From assembly GCF_034424525.1 (NCBI RefSeq), contig NZ_CP139979.1:744001-808000 (forward strand): a stretch of DNA of 64,000 bases. The letters are read 5' to 3'. The first letter of the stretch is position 1. Every line of letters starts with the position of its first letter. Shown here piece after piece: positions 49,737-57,982 of the stretch. Under the pieces are notes generated by a model that worked only from the letters and a program-made list of their open reading frames with translations, made no database searches and was not told the origin of the DNA. The position numbers and the translations under genes are program-made. This DNA comes from Sphingobium yanoikuyae. GTDB lineage: Bacteria; Pseudomonadota; Alphaproteobacteria; Sphingomonadales; Sphingomonadaceae.

Positions 49737-49767
49737 AGGGCTCTCTCCGTGAGGAGGGAGCCCTTTT
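49737..49767 (+). terminator. Rho-independent terminator of acnA
   Basis: AGGGCTC pairs with GAGCCCT, with an inner CTC/GAG pair around CGT, followed by TTTTC. It ends 13 bases before the next start codon. Confidence 0.75.
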
Positions 49768-49780
49768 CATTTGGGGGTGG

Positions 49781-50038
49781 ATGGTGGCGCTGTTCGTGGA
49801 GATCATCGGCTGGGCCGGCGCGATATTGGTGCTGATCGCCTATGTCGGCGTCTCGACCGGGCGGCTGTCGGGTGGGTCGGCGACCTTCCAGTGGCTCAAC
49901 GCCGTCGGCGCCGCCTTCTTCATCCTCAACACCTGGTGGCACGACGCCTTTCCCTCGATGGTGCTCAACATCATCTGGGCGGTCGTCGGCTTTTCCACCC
50001 TGTGGCGCATCTTCCGTCGGAGAATGTCCCCGTCATGA
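49781..50038 (+). CDS. CBU_0592-like small membrane protein
   Basis: 85 residues with three hydrophobic helices (IIGWAGAILVLIAYVGVS, FQWLNAVGAAFFILNTWW, MVLNIIWAVVGFSTLWRIF). The GWAGAILVLIAYxxVSTGRLSG start and the QWLNxVGA segment match the CBU_0592 membrane-bundle family. GGGGG lies close to the ATG at 49781; a GTG at 49784 is possible. Its stop overlaps the start of the cyclase gene (ATGA), so the two are coupled, although no functional tie is known. Confidence 0.8.
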   Translation: MVALFVEIIGWAGAILVLIAYVGVSTGRLSGGSATFQWLNAVGAAFFILNTWWHDAFPSMVLNIIWAVVGFSTLWRIFRRRMSPS

Positions 50039-50706
50039 CCCGTTTCATCGATCTCAGCCACGCCATCGAACATGGCATGACCACCTATAAGGGCGTCGCC
50101 GCGCCGCATATCTGCGATTACTGGACCCGCGAACAGTCGCGCGCCAACTATGCCGATGGCAGCGCCTTCCAGATGGGGCGGATCGACATGGTGTCAAACA
50201 CCGGCACCTATCTCGACGCGCCCTTCCACCGCTTCGAGGAGGGCGATGATCTCTCCATGCTCGACCTCGACCGGCTGGCCAGCCTGCCGGCGATCGTGGT
50301 GCGCAGGCCGTTCGAGGCCGTGGGCCTGGCGACCGACGCCGCCGATCTGGATGGGATCGATGTCGCCGACCGCGCGGTGCTGGTCCACACCGGTTGGGAC
50401 CGGCACTGGCGCACGCCCGCCTATTATGAGGATCACCCCTTCCTGACCGCAGCGGCGGCGCAGATGCTGGTGGCGCGCGGCGCCCGGCTGGTCGGCATCG
50501 ACAGCCATAATATCGACGATACGCGGCCCGGCACCGGCCGCCCGGTCCATCGCGAGCTGTTGGGGGCGGGCGTGCTGATCTGCGAACATATGACCAATCT
50601 GGCCATGCTGCCGGATGCCGGCTTCGCCTTCACCGCGGTGCCGCCCAAGATCGTCGGCATGGGCACATTCCCGGTCCGAGCCTTCGCGCAAGTCAATTTG
50701 ACATGA
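50035..50706 (+). CDS. Cyclase family protein (kynurenine formamidase superfamily)
   Basis: 223 residues. The fold opens with RFIDLSHAIEHGMTTYKG. The region equivalent to the metal motif HxGTHxDxPxH reads NTGTYLDAPFH, so two of the three histidines are replaced while Asp and the last His remain. Later segments, GIDSHNIDDTRPGTGRPVHRELLGAGVLICEH and GMGTFPVRAFAQ, are typical of the cyclase family. Proteins with the NTGTYLDxPFH variant form a known branch without a firm substrate. It is probably a metal-dependent hydrolase, but not a classic KynB. Confidence 0.85.
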   Translation: MTRFIDLSHAIEHGMTTYKGVAAPHICDYWTREQSRANYADGSAFQMGRIDMVSNTGTYLDAPFHRFEEGDDLSMLDLDRLASLPAIVVRRPFEAVGLATDAADLDGIDVADRAVLVHTGWDRHWRTPAYYEDHPFLTAAAAQMLVARGARLVGIDSHNIDDTRPGTGRPVHRELLGAGVLICEHMTNLAMLPDAGFAFTAVPPKIVGMGTFPVRAFAQVNLT

Positions 50707-50758
50707 TCTTTTAGCGTAGCCTTCAGGCATGACATCGCTGTTAGCCTTCGGCTTTCAC

Positions 50759-50787
50759 TTGAACTGAGAGGCGTTAGCGCCGATACT
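50759..50787 (+). promoter_or_regulatory. Housekeeping promoter of the BAX inhibitor-1 gene
   Basis: TTGAAC (50759-50764) and GATACT (50782-50787) are spaced by 17 bases, a good sigma-70 match, 42 bases before the start codon. Confidence 0.6.
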
Positions 50788-50829
50788 ATGACGATCGGCC
50801 GAGAAAGGCCGTCCAAGGAGATTTTACCC

Positions 50830-51573
50830 ATGGCCAATTGGTCCGACCCCCGTTCCGATATCGCAGGCTTTGGCAATGCCAGCGCCGCGCGCAGCGAGGC
50901 GTTCGATGCCGGGCTGCGCAAATATATGCTGTCGGTCTATAATTATATGGCGAGCGGCGTGCTGCTGACCGGTGTCGTCGCGATGCTGTTCTCTGCCGGT
51001 GGCGAGACATCGCTGGCCGCGCAGGTCTTTGGTGGATCGCGACTGTTGGCCTATGGGCTGATGTTCGCGCCGCTGGCCTTTGTGCTGGTGCTGAGCTTTG
51101 GCATCAATCGACTTTCGACGGTGGCGACGCAGGCGCTGTTTTGGGCTTTTGCCGTGGTCATGGGGATGTCCATTTCTTGGATTTTCCTAGTCTATACCGA
51201 TATGTCGATCGCACAGACCTTCTTCGCGACGTCGGCGGCTTTCGCCGGCCTCAGCCTGTACGGCTACACCACCAAGAAGGATCTGTCGGGCTTCGGCACC
51301 TTCCTGATCATGGGCCTTGTTGGGCTGTTCGTCGCATCGCTGATCAATGTGTTCCTCAAGTCCGATGGGCTGGGTTGGGCGATCAGCTTCGTCGGCGTGC
51401 TGCTGTTCGCGGGCCTCACCGCCTATGACACGCAGAAGATCAAGAGCATCTATGCCTATGTCGCCGGCACCGACATGATGGGCAAGTCGGCGGTGATGGG
51501 GGCGCTGAACCTCTATCTAGACTTCATCAACATGTTCATGTTCCTGCTGCGCTTCATGGGCGATCGCCGCTGA
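50830..51573 (+). CDS. BAX inhibitor-1 / YccA family membrane protein
   Basis: 247 residues with seven hydrophobic helices. The family pattern is visible in RKYMLSVYNYMASGVLLTGVVAML near the start, YGYTTKKDLSGFGTFLIMGL in the middle and LFAGLTAYDTQKIKSIY near the end, where the aspartate pair of the BI-1 pore lies (TAYDTQ, LYLDFINMF). Bacterial members leak calcium or modulate FtsH. AAGGAGA lies 8 nt before the ATG at 50830. A strong terminator follows. Confidence 0.94.
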   Translation: MANWSDPRSDIAGFGNASAARSEAFDAGLRKYMLSVYNYMASGVLLTGVVAMLFSAGGETSLAAQVFGGSRLLAYGLMFAPLAFVLVLSFGINRLSTVATQALFWAFAVVMGMSISWIFLVYTDMSIAQTFFATSAAFAGLSLYGYTTKKDLSGFGTFLIMGLVGLFVASLINVFLKSDGLGWAISFVGVLLFAGLTAYDTQKIKSIYAYVAGTDMMGKSAVMGALNLYLDFINMFMFLLRFMGDRR

Positions 51574-51601
51574 TTTCCAGCGAACGGAACGAAGACAGGA
51601 A

Positions 51602-51635
51602 AAAGGCCCGGCGGACATCTCCGCCGGGCCTTTTG
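51602..51635. terminator. Bidirectional terminator between the BI-1 and GST genes
   Basis: A perfect 15-bp stem (AAAAGGCCCGGCGGA / TCCGCCGGGCCTTTT) with a CATC loop serves both convergent genes. Confidence 0.95.
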
Positions 51636-51656
51636 CTTTGTTGGGAAGGGGCAGGC

Positions 51657-52286
51657 TCAGCCCTGTTTCTGCATCTCGGCGATCAGGGCGTTGTCGATCT
51701 CCTTCTGCCTCTTATAGGCTGGGCGTTCGCGCAACCGGGCAGCATAGGCCTCGAATGCCGGGCGGCTGGGGATGGTGCCGAAGGTGAGCCCCCAGTCGAT
51801 CTGCGCGCCGACATAGACGTCCGCTGCGGTGAAGGTGCCGCCGCAGATCCAGCTGCGGCCGGTGACCGCCGTTTCCAGCGTGTCGAGCGTGTCGTCGAGC
51901 GAGCCATAGCCCGCGCTGCGCTCGCGTCCTTCGGGCAGGACGAAGCCCATCGCCTTGTTGGTGACGGCGGCCTCCACCGGACCGGCAGCGAAGAAGAGCC
52001 AGCGATAATAATCAGCCCGGTCATCGGTCGCCGGCGCCAGGCCGGCGGCGGGGAAGGCATCGGCCAGATAGGCGCAGATGGCGGCGCATTCGGTCACCAC
52101 CTTGCCGCCATGAACGATCGCCGGCACCTTGCCCATCGGGTTGATCGCGCGATAGTCGGCGGTCTTCATGCCGCCGGCATAATCCAGGATCACCGCCTCA
52201 TAGGGCGTGCCGACCTCCTCCAGCATCCATCGGGCGATCTGCCCGCGCGACATGGGATTGGTGTAGAGAAGAACCGGGTCCGCCAT
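51657..52286 (-). CDS. Glutathione S-transferase
   Basis: 209 residues: a thioredoxin-like domain (VLLYTNPMSRGQIARWMLEEVG; the serine in NPMSRG is the likely GSH-activating residue; NPMGKVPAIV; VVTECAAICAYLADAFP), then the helical domain (TFTAADVYVGAQIDWGLTFG). The YTNPMSRG start is typical of a proteobacterial beta-like/unassigned GST subgroup. It probably conjugates or reduces electrophiles in the cytosol. The start at 52286 follows an AAGGAGGAT ribosome-binding site. It is monocistronic. Confidence 0.93.
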   Translation of the reverse strand: MADPVLLYTNPMSRGQIARWMLEEVGTPYEAVILDYAGGMKTADYRAINPMGKVPAIVHGGKVVTECAAICAYLADAFPAAGLAPATDDRADYYRWLFFAAGPVEAAVTNKAMGFVLPEGRERSAGYGSLDDTLDTLETAVTGRSWICGGTFTAADVYVGAQIDWGLTFGTIPSRPAFEAYAARLRERPAYKRQKEIDNALIAEMQKQG

Positions 52287-52348
52287 TGTGCATCCTCCTT
52301 GGAAAGTGGCCAGAACATATCATGAACAATATGCTCCGGCCAGCCGGA

Positions 52349-54409
52349 TCATTGGGCCGGTGCGGTGGCCGCCGCAGGCTTGTCGCGATAGCGATCGAAC
52401 CAGGCGATGATCGCCGCCGCCTTGGCCGCCGATTGCGACGGGCGGGCAGCGATGCCGCCATGGCTGGCGCCCGGCACTTTCACCAGCGCGGTCGGCACGC
52501 CCCGTATCTGCAGCGCGCCATAATATTGCTCCGCTTCGCTGACCGGGGTGCGATAATCCTCGCTGCCCACGACCACCAGGGTCGGCGTCTTGACGTTGCC
52601 AACCAGGCTGAGCGGCGAGCGGTTCCAATAGCCCATCGGATCTTCCCAGGGCTTGTTGGGGAACCAGTAGCGCGAGGTGAAGAGGGTATTGTCCATGGTC
52701 AGCGCCTCGCTGATCCAGTTGATCACCGGCTTCTGCGTGGCGGCACCCTTGAACCGGTCGGTCTTGCCGATGATCCAGGTGGTGAGCACGCCGCCGCCCG
52801 AACCGCCGGTGACGAACAGATTGTCCGGATCGGCCACGCCCGCAGCGATCGCGGCATCGACCGCGGCCATCAGGTCGCCATAGTCGTCGCCGGGATATTT
52901 ATGATGGATCAGCTGGGCGAACTCCTCGCCATAGGAGGTGGAGCCGCGCGGATTGGTGTAGAGCACGGCGTAGCCGGCTGCGGCATAAAGCTGGTCGTCG
53001 GTAGAGAAATGCGGGCCATAGGCGGTGTGCGGACCACCATGGATTTCCAGCAGCAGCGGCACGCGGGTGCCGGGCTGATAGCCGGGCGGGGTGACGAGCC
53101 AGGCCGGCACGGTCCGGCCGTCGGGCGCGGTGACGGCCAGTTCCTTGACCTGGCCCAGCGCCTTGTGGCTCAGGAAATCCTCGTTGAGGCGCGTGAGCTG
53201 GCGGCTCTTGCCACCGCTGCTGATCGAAAGGTCGGCCGGGCGCAACGCCGATCCGCTGGTGAAGGCGAGCGTGCCATTGGCCGCCACGCTGAAATCGCCG
53301 CCGCTATAGGGGCGGTCGAACGCCGTGCCGGTAAGGCCGCTCGCCAGTTCGGTGACATGGCCGTCGAGGCTGATGCGGGCGAGGCGGTTGACGCCGCGCT
53401 CGTCATATTGGGCGTAGAGCGACTTGCCGTCCGCCGCCCAGTAAGCGCGGTCGATGCTGCGGTCGAAATCGGCGGTGATCGCATGGGCGCCGCTGCCGTC
53501 GCGGTTCATGACGTAGAGATAGGTGTTCTGGTAGGACAGGCGCTTGTCGTCATAGCCGAGATAGGCGATCTTGCTGCCGTCCGGCGAGACGACCGGCGCG
53601 ACATCCGGGCCTTCGCGGCTGGTGAGCGGGCTGATCGCACCCGAAGCGATGTCGAGCGCATAGATTTCCGGATCGAATATCTTCTGCTGCCAGTCGGGCT
53701 TGCGCACCGCGCTGAACAATATGGCGCGGCCGTCGGGCGTCCAACTCAACGGGCCGCCATCCTGATAGTCGCCAAAGCTCAGCTGCCGCGCCGGGCCGCC
53801 ATCGGCCGCCACCAGGAAGATATGGTCATAGCCGGCCTGGACATAGCCGCCGCCATCATTGCGATAATCGACCCGGTCGATCACCTCCAGCGGCTTGGCC
53901 CATTCGGCGCCCTCCGGCTTGTCGGGCGCCTTGCCCAGCTTCATCGGGTCGGCGGGCACACGCATGATATAGGCGAGGGACTTGCCGTCGGGCGACCAGG
54001 TGACCGACTGCGGGCCGTCGGGCAGGGTGGTGACGCGCACGGTGGCGCCGGTGTCGAGCCAGCGCACGAACAATTGCGGCTTGCCCGCATCGGCGGCGAT
54101 ATAGGCGATGCGCTTGCCATCGGGCGACCAGCGCGGCTGGCTGGCGTCGGTGACCAGCGGGCGCTGCGCGCCGGTGGCGGTGTCGACCAGCCAGATCGCG
54201 CCCTTTTGCCGGTCGGTCATGATGTCGCCCTGGCGGCGGACATAGGCGACGCTCTTGCCGTCGGGGCTGATCTGCGGATCGGTGGCGACCTGCAGCGCAA
54301 AGATGTCGCGGCCCTCGAACCTGGACGACGGGGCGGCCGACTGGGCGGCGAGCGGCAGGGGGGAGAGGGCGGCGTCGAGCAGCAGCGCGGCCAATAGCTT
54401 GTGTCGCAT
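52349..54409 (-). CDS. Exported prolyl oligopeptidase family (S9) peptidase
   Basis: 686 residues with a signal peptide (KLLAALLLDAALSPLPLAA). An N-terminal beta-propeller with WD40-like/TolB repeats (DPQISPDGKSVAYVRR, QPRWSPDGKRIAYIAA, SVTWSPDGKSLAYIM) covers the active site. The C-terminal hydrolase holds the nucleophile in VTGGSGGGVLT, the aspartate in VVGSEDYRTPVSEAEQYY and the histidine in PGASHGG. This is the DPP-IV/acylaminoacyl-peptidase-like S9C group, acting in the periplasm on oligopeptides. The ATG at 54409 follows GAGG; upstream in-frame residues are Arg-rich and were excluded. Confidence 0.95.
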   Translation of the reverse strand: MRHKLLAALLLDAALSPLPLAAQSAAPSSRFEGRDIFALQVATDPQISPDGKSVAYVRRQGDIMTDRQKGAIWLVDTATGAQRPLVTDASQPRWSPDGKRIAYIAADAGKPQLFVRWLDTGATVRVTTLPDGPQSVTWSPDGKSLAYIMRVPADPMKLGKAPDKPEGAEWAKPLEVIDRVDYRNDGGGYVQAGYDHIFLVAADGGPARQLSFGDYQDGGPLSWTPDGRAILFSAVRKPDWQQKIFDPEIYALDIASGAISPLTSREGPDVAPVVSPDGSKIAYLGYDDKRLSYQNTYLYVMNRDGSGAHAITADFDRSIDRAYWAADGKSLYAQYDERGVNRLARISLDGHVTELASGLTGTAFDRPYSGGDFSVAANGTLAFTSGSALRPADLSISSGGKSRQLTRLNEDFLSHKALGQVKELAVTAPDGRTVPAWLVTPPGYQPGTRVPLLLEIHGGPHTAYGPHFSTDDQLYAAAGYAVLYTNPRGSTSYGEEFAQLIHHKYPGDDYGDLMAAVDAAIAAGVADPDNLFVTGGSGGGVLTTWIIGKTDRFKGAATQKPVINWISEALTMDNTLFTSRYWFPNKPWEDPMGYWNRSPLSLVGNVKTPTLVVVGSEDYRTPVSEAEQYYGALQIRGVPTALVKVPGASHGGIAARPSQSAAKAAAIIAWFDRYRDKPAAATAPAQ

Positions 54410-54518
54410 GAAAACCTCGAAACGGAAGAATGGCGCGAGACTTGCCGGATTTTCCTTTCGTTTCAAGTGCAACTCGTGGCCGGGGCGCGACGTGTGGTGT
54501 CGCGCCCCGGCTGTCGCT

Positions 54519-55757
54519 TCAGCAGCCCGCGCCCATCGCGCCGGCCAGCATGCCGCCAAGGCCGCCCTTGCATTTCTTCTTCTTGGGTGGCGGATTGTCG
54601 CCCGAGGCGTCGGCACTGTCGTCACTGCCCTGGCTCATCATCGATCCCATGTCCGGGCCATTGAGCATCCACATGGTGTTGGAGCGATAGCGCACGCGGG
54701 CGATCCATTCCGGTTTCCAGGCGATCTTGGGATCGGCCGGGCGCGGCGGATAGGCGAAATTGGCTTCCGGGCCATAGGCGTAAAGGCTGCCCATCAGCAT
54801 CTCGCCGCCCGACTGCACCACCTGTGACGGCACGGTGCAACTGGTCTGGCTGGGCGGCATGACGATCTTGTCGCCGATCAGCTTGCGCACGGCACCGGGG
54901 GAGAGCCAGTCCCACACCGGCCCGCCAAAGGCCTGACTGGCCGAGGAGGCCCACCACACCATGTCGCCGCCCTGCTTGGCCGCGAACACCCAGGCATAAT
55001 AGCCAGTCGCATTGGGCACCGCGTTCCAGCTCAACTGGGTGGCGCCGCCCGCGGCCGGGCTGGCGCGGCCCGTGATCGGCGGCATGAAGTCCTGGTTCAG
55101 CGCGAACTTGATCTCAGGCGAATAATTGCCGGCGATGCGATGGTCGCCGATTAGCGAGGAATTGCCCGACAGCGTCTTGCGCGTCTGGCCATTGGGCCAT
55201 TCGCCATAGGTCTTGCTGTTGGTGAAGCGGACCTGCCATTCCTGCGGGATCGCCGCGCCGGTCATGTAGAGGCCGGGCGGAAACTGGCCGCGCGCGACCT
55301 TGGCGAAATCGATCACCACCGGCTGGTTCGGCCCGGCGGTCGCGCCGCATCCCCAATAGATGAGCAGCCGCCCCTTGGGCTTCTCGCCGGGCAGCGCCGG
55401 CTCGTCGCTCGGCGTGACCTTGGGCGTGACCAGCGGGACGGAGGCGCCCAGCCGGGCGCCGGCGGGCATATAATGCTCGGCTGCCGGCGAACCGCTGGCG
55501 GCCTGGGTCGATCCCAGGCGCAGCACCAGTTCATGGATAGGCTGGTTGCCGCCGCCCATCATCATCGACATGGCCCCGCCCATGCCACCGCCCCCAGCCA
55601 TCGCGGCCATGCCGGACATGGTGCCGGCATCCATCGAATAGCGGGCGATCGGTCCGCCGGCCTGCTGGCTGGCGCCGGGCGTGGCGAGAAGGACGAAGCT
55701 GAAGCTGAGCAGCGCGGCGCGTGGCGCGGCGGACCGCAGATGAAGCGAAGTGGACAT
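54519..55757 (-). CDS. Secreted Met/Gly-rich hypothetical protein
   Basis: 412 residues with a signal peptide (APRAALLSFSFVLLATPGASQ). A Met/Gly low-complexity segment follows (SGMAAMAGGGGMGGAM, SMMMGGGNQP). The central region contains a beta-rich part and a fibronectin-like segment (ATQLSWNAVPNATGYYAWVF). The tail is NPPPKKKKCKGGLGGMLAGAMGAGC. There are few cysteines, mostly near conserved-looking WGCGATAGP and SQTSCTVP. I do not recognise a family name, though similar proteins occur in sphingomonads. It lies 109 bases upstream of the S9 peptidase start on the same strand, so joint expression is possible. A surface or metal-binding role is speculation from composition. Confidence 0.75.
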   Translation of the reverse strand: MSTSLHLRSAAPRAALLSFSFVLLATPGASQQAGGPIARYSMDAGTMSGMAAMAGGGGMGGAMSMMMGGGNQPIHELVLRLGSTQAASGSPAAEHYMPAGARLGASVPLVTPKVTPSDEPALPGEKPKGRLLIYWGCGATAGPNQPVVIDFAKVARGQFPPGLYMTGAAIPQEWQVRFTNSKTYGEWPNGQTRKTLSGNSSLIGDHRIAGNYSPEIKFALNQDFMPPITGRASPAAGGATQLSWNAVPNATGYYAWVFAAKQGGDMVWWASSASQAFGGPVWDWLSPGAVRKLIGDKIVMPPSQTSCTVPSQVVQSGGEMLMGSLYAYGPEANFAYPPRPADPKIAWKPEWIARVRYRSNTMWMLNGPDMGSMMSQGSDDSADASGDNPPPKKKKCKGGLGGMLAGAMGAGC

Positions 55758-55845
55758 GCATTCCCCTATGAAAGCGTGGAAGACATGCGACCTTTCTGTT
55801 CTGGAGTCGGCTTAGCAGAATTTGCGGTGGGCGGGGAGAGGGGGG

Positions 55846-56526
55846 CTAAGTGCGCGCGAACTGCCCATGGCGCAGGAAATGCACGACTTGATCGGCGACG
55901 GGGCGGGTGTAGATCATCGCGGTGTGGGCGACGGGCAGGGTGATATGGTCGCTTTCGCCCGGACAATGGGTGGCGGCGACGCTGACCTTGCCGTCATTGG
56001 GCGCGCGGAAGATGCGGCTGGGGAGCAGGCCATTCATCGGCCGGTCGCCCGCGATGATGCCGAGCGAATAGTCGACCTCACCCAGCGCCGCCAGCGTGAT
56101 CGCATCGCGGCGAGTGCGTAGCAGCGCGCCGGCCTGGTTCAGGATCAGCGGATGGAGGCGCAGGCGGTAGAGAAGGTCGGCAATCTCGCTGCCCCCATTG
56201 GGCGTGCCGAGCATGACGACGCGGCCCAGATGGTCGGGACGATGGCGCGCGAGCCAGGCGCGCAGCATGAGGCCGCCCATCGAATGGCCGACGCAATGGA
56301 CGGTGGAGGCGTCATAAGCCGGGGAGGCGATGATGCGGGCGTGGAGATGATCGATGACGCGGGGCAGCGGCCAGCGCCAGCTGGGATAGCCGATATTGGC
56401 GACGTCATACCCCGCCCCGCGCAGCCGCCGGGCAAGCAGCGCGGTCTGCACCTGATGGCCGCCAAAGCCGTGGAGGAGGAGGATGGACTGCGTGTGGGGC
56501 TGCATGATGGCATGGGTGTCATGCAA
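55846..56526 (-). CDS. Alpha/beta hydrolase, lipase/esterase-like
   Basis: 226 residues. The oxyanion loop is SILLLHGFGGHQ and the nucleophile elbow is HCVGHSMGGLMLRAWL. GTPNGGSEIADLL follows, as in bacterial lipases and PGAP1-like hydrolases. The catalytic histidine is probably in LPVAHTAMIYTRP. No signal peptide is seen, so it is cytosolic. Starts at 56526 and 56505 (MQPHTQSILLL) are both possible, and neither has a clear ribosome-binding site. It is the last annotated gene before the third repeat/orphan locus. Confidence 0.88.
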   Translation of the reverse strand: MHDTHAIMQPHTQSILLLHGFGGHQVQTALLARRLRGAGYDVANIGYPSWRWPLPRVIDHLHARIIASPAYDASTVHCVGHSMGGLMLRAWLARHRPDHLGRVVMLGTPNGGSEIADLLYRLRLHPLILNQAGALLRTRRDAITLAALGEVDYSLGIIAGDRPMNGLLPSRIFRAPNDGKVSVAATHCPGESDHITLPVAHTAMIYTRPVADQVVHFLRHGQFART

Positions 56527-56566
56527 TGCTTACGCAGGCAAGGGCATGTGGGTTTAGGGGGAGGGT

Positions 56567-56668
56567 GCTAACGACCAGAAGCGGCTGTGAATTCCTCCCT
56601 GCAAGGTTCGGCAGAGGCACGCGACTCTGCCGAACCTTGCAGGGGAGGATGGTCTGGAAGCGACCACC
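56567..56668. repeat. Large composite palindromic element with conserved flanks, copy 2
   Basis: GCTAACGACCAGAAGCGGCT and the following AATTCCTCCCTGCAAGG match the reverse complement of 17084-17123 almost base for base. The far flank, GGATGGTCTGGAAGCGACCA, matches the other end of that copy. The core differs: here it is a 23-bp stem (56594-56648) whose arms contain GGTTCGGCAGAG / CTCTGCCGAACC around an 8-nt loop. Confidence 0.8.
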
Positions 56669-56977
56669 CCCGTCATCGCGAGCGACGATGCCGGGCTTTG
56701 ACGGCTGACGACCAGAAGCTACCTTCACCATCTTCGTCATCCCGGACTTGATCCGGGATCCATTCAGCGCTCCCCATCCGCCGTAGCGCAGAATGGATCC
56801 TGACTTCCGTCAGGATGACGGTGGCTGTGACTGGCAAGTAACGACCATTTTTGGCCGTTCCGTCAGATAATCCTGATCCTTGAAACCGGCCATTCATTCA
56901 AGAGGCACGAAGAAGGCTGAATGGCGAAATCTGTTGGAGAGCGGACGTCCGCCGATCACAGCAGCGCCTAGAAATAT
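56669..56977. repeat. Repeat-rich region downstream of an orphan gene
   Basis: GATGCCGGGCTTTGACGGCT and the following GACGACCAGAAGC (around 56688-56719) resemble words at 17110 and 41905. A CGTCATCCCGGACTTGATCC element at 56736-56820 forms a long inverted repeat ending CGTCAGGATGACG. Further degenerate words (ACGACCATTTTTGGCCGTTC, GAGCGGACGTCCGCC) follow. There is no gene. Confidence 0.65.
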
Positions 56978-57601
56978 TTAATTATATATTACAGTGGACC
57001 ACGCGATATTGTGCGGCATTTTGCCCCATCCAAAAAAAGATCGGACGACATCCTGCGCCGTTTGATGGTCAAATGAATCTCCAGAAGGGCTTTTGAAAAT
57101 AGCCCCAAGAAAACCAGTAACCCCTATCTCTTTGCCCGAAAATTTATTATTAGTCTTAACAGCGATTTTGCGAACGCGCTCTCCGTTGGGAATTAACTCT
57201 ATACCCCAACCCTTCTTGTTCCATTGAAGGATAAGTTGATTGCGATCCTCATCGACCACACCAATGATGCCGTCCCTACGTCCCTTTGTGGTTTCAAAGG
57301 CTTCATCAATAGATGTCTCAGATGCGATCAGGGTATCGCCCCACCCAGAGGCGCGCACTGAGGGCACAGGAAAATTCGAGTTATGCACCTCTCGTGACGC
57401 ATTTCGCTTCCCCTCAATGCTGTCTTCAATCCATCTCAGCGTAAAGACGAAACCGACAATGAGGCATATCCCAATCGGCAAGAAGCGCAAAAAGCCAATC
57501 TCTTCAAACGCCTTTGATATAAAAGGCGCATAGAAAAAAAGCGCAGCGATGCTCAATATGAACGAAATGAAACGGGCTAAGCGATATCGGCACATGTGCA
57601 T
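56978..57601 (-). CDS. Hypothetical two-helix membrane protein, low-GC orphan
   Basis: 207 residues encoded with strongly A/T-rich codons. Two N-terminal transmembrane helices (FISFILSIAALFFYAPFIS and FLRFLPIGICLIVGFVFTL) are followed by a soluble domain with strand/helix alternation (GDTLIASETSIDEAFETTKG, IIGVVDEDRNQLILQW, GWGIELIPNGERVRKIAVK). It ends FGWGKMPHNIAWSTVIYN. No family is recognised. Starts at 57601 or 57595 (MCRYR) are equivalent, and no ribosome-binding site is evident. The shared upstream element ends 13 bases before the start. Transfer origin is likely from composition and isolation. Confidence 0.6.
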   Translation of the reverse strand: MHMCRYRLARFISFILSIAALFFYAPFISKAFEEIGFLRFLPIGICLIVGFVFTLRWIEDSIEGKRNASREVHNSNFPVPSVRASGWGDTLIASETSIDEAFETTKGRRDGIIGVVDEDRNQLILQWNKKGWGIELIPNGERVRKIAVKTNNKFSGKEIGVTGFLGAIFKSPSGDSFDHQTAQDVVRSFFGWGKMPHNIAWSTVIYN

Positions 57602-57613
57602 TTTGATACACTT

Positions 57614-57686
57614 GAGTTGCCGATGTCCGCAACAAAGTGATTATTGCCGAACGACTTTTCCGCGCATCGTCGGCTATCGCTTGTCA
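57614..57686 (-). repeat. Shared upstream element of orphan genes, copy B
   Basis: Read on the minus strand towards the orphan gene, the segment runs GATGACAAGCGATAGCCGAC ... GTTGCGGACATCGGCAACTC and aligns with 16311-16387 in the same orientation relative to its gene. Confidence 0.6.
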
Positions 57687-57740
57687 TCTCTCCAAAAGCA
57701 GACCGTCTCAAACTCACCCAAGTTGGCCTTCCCTTTTCTT

Positions 57741-57783
57741 CTCCGCGGCTCCGCGTGATTCATTTTCGCGCGGAGCCGCGGAG
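57741..57783. repeat. Palindromic element, CGCGGCTCCGCG family, copy 2
   Basis: 15-bp arms (CTCCGCGGCTCCGCG / CGCGGAGCCGCGGAG) with loop TGATTCATTTTCG. Reversed, it matches 16205-16242 with at most one or two differences, including the loop. GC-rich debris of the CCTCCCC module follows to about 57930. The 57602-57982 gap has no gene. Confidence 0.8.
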
Positions 57784-57931
57784 GCACGGAGATAGTGGAT
57801 GAGGGCTAGCCGCCTGTGCGGCAATGACGGCAAAAGAGGGGGGAGTAACGGCGCGGGGATGCGGCTCTTTGTGGCGCGTGCCCCTTCACACCGTGCTGCG
57901 TACGGTCCCCCTCCCCGTGCCGGGGAGGAAT

Positions 57932-57961
57932 AAAAAAAGGCGGCCCTCTCGAGCCGCCTTT
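57932..57961 (-). terminator. Rho-independent terminator of clpA
   Basis: AAAGGCGGC pairs with GCCGCCTTT around an 8-nt loop. On the minus strand it is followed by a run of seven T residues. Confidence 0.9.
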
Positions 57962-57982
57962 CCCATGGGTTTGTGAAGCCGC

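Noticed and set aside
50035..50706. Naming the cyclase kynB (kynurenine formamidase)
   Set aside because: Two of the three metal-binding histidines of the KynB motif are missing and there is no tryptophan-degradation context.
56836..56866. Minus-strand GGAAC/GTT pair in the third repeat region
   Set aside because: The spacing is 14 bases and no gene start follows in that direction within a sensible distance.
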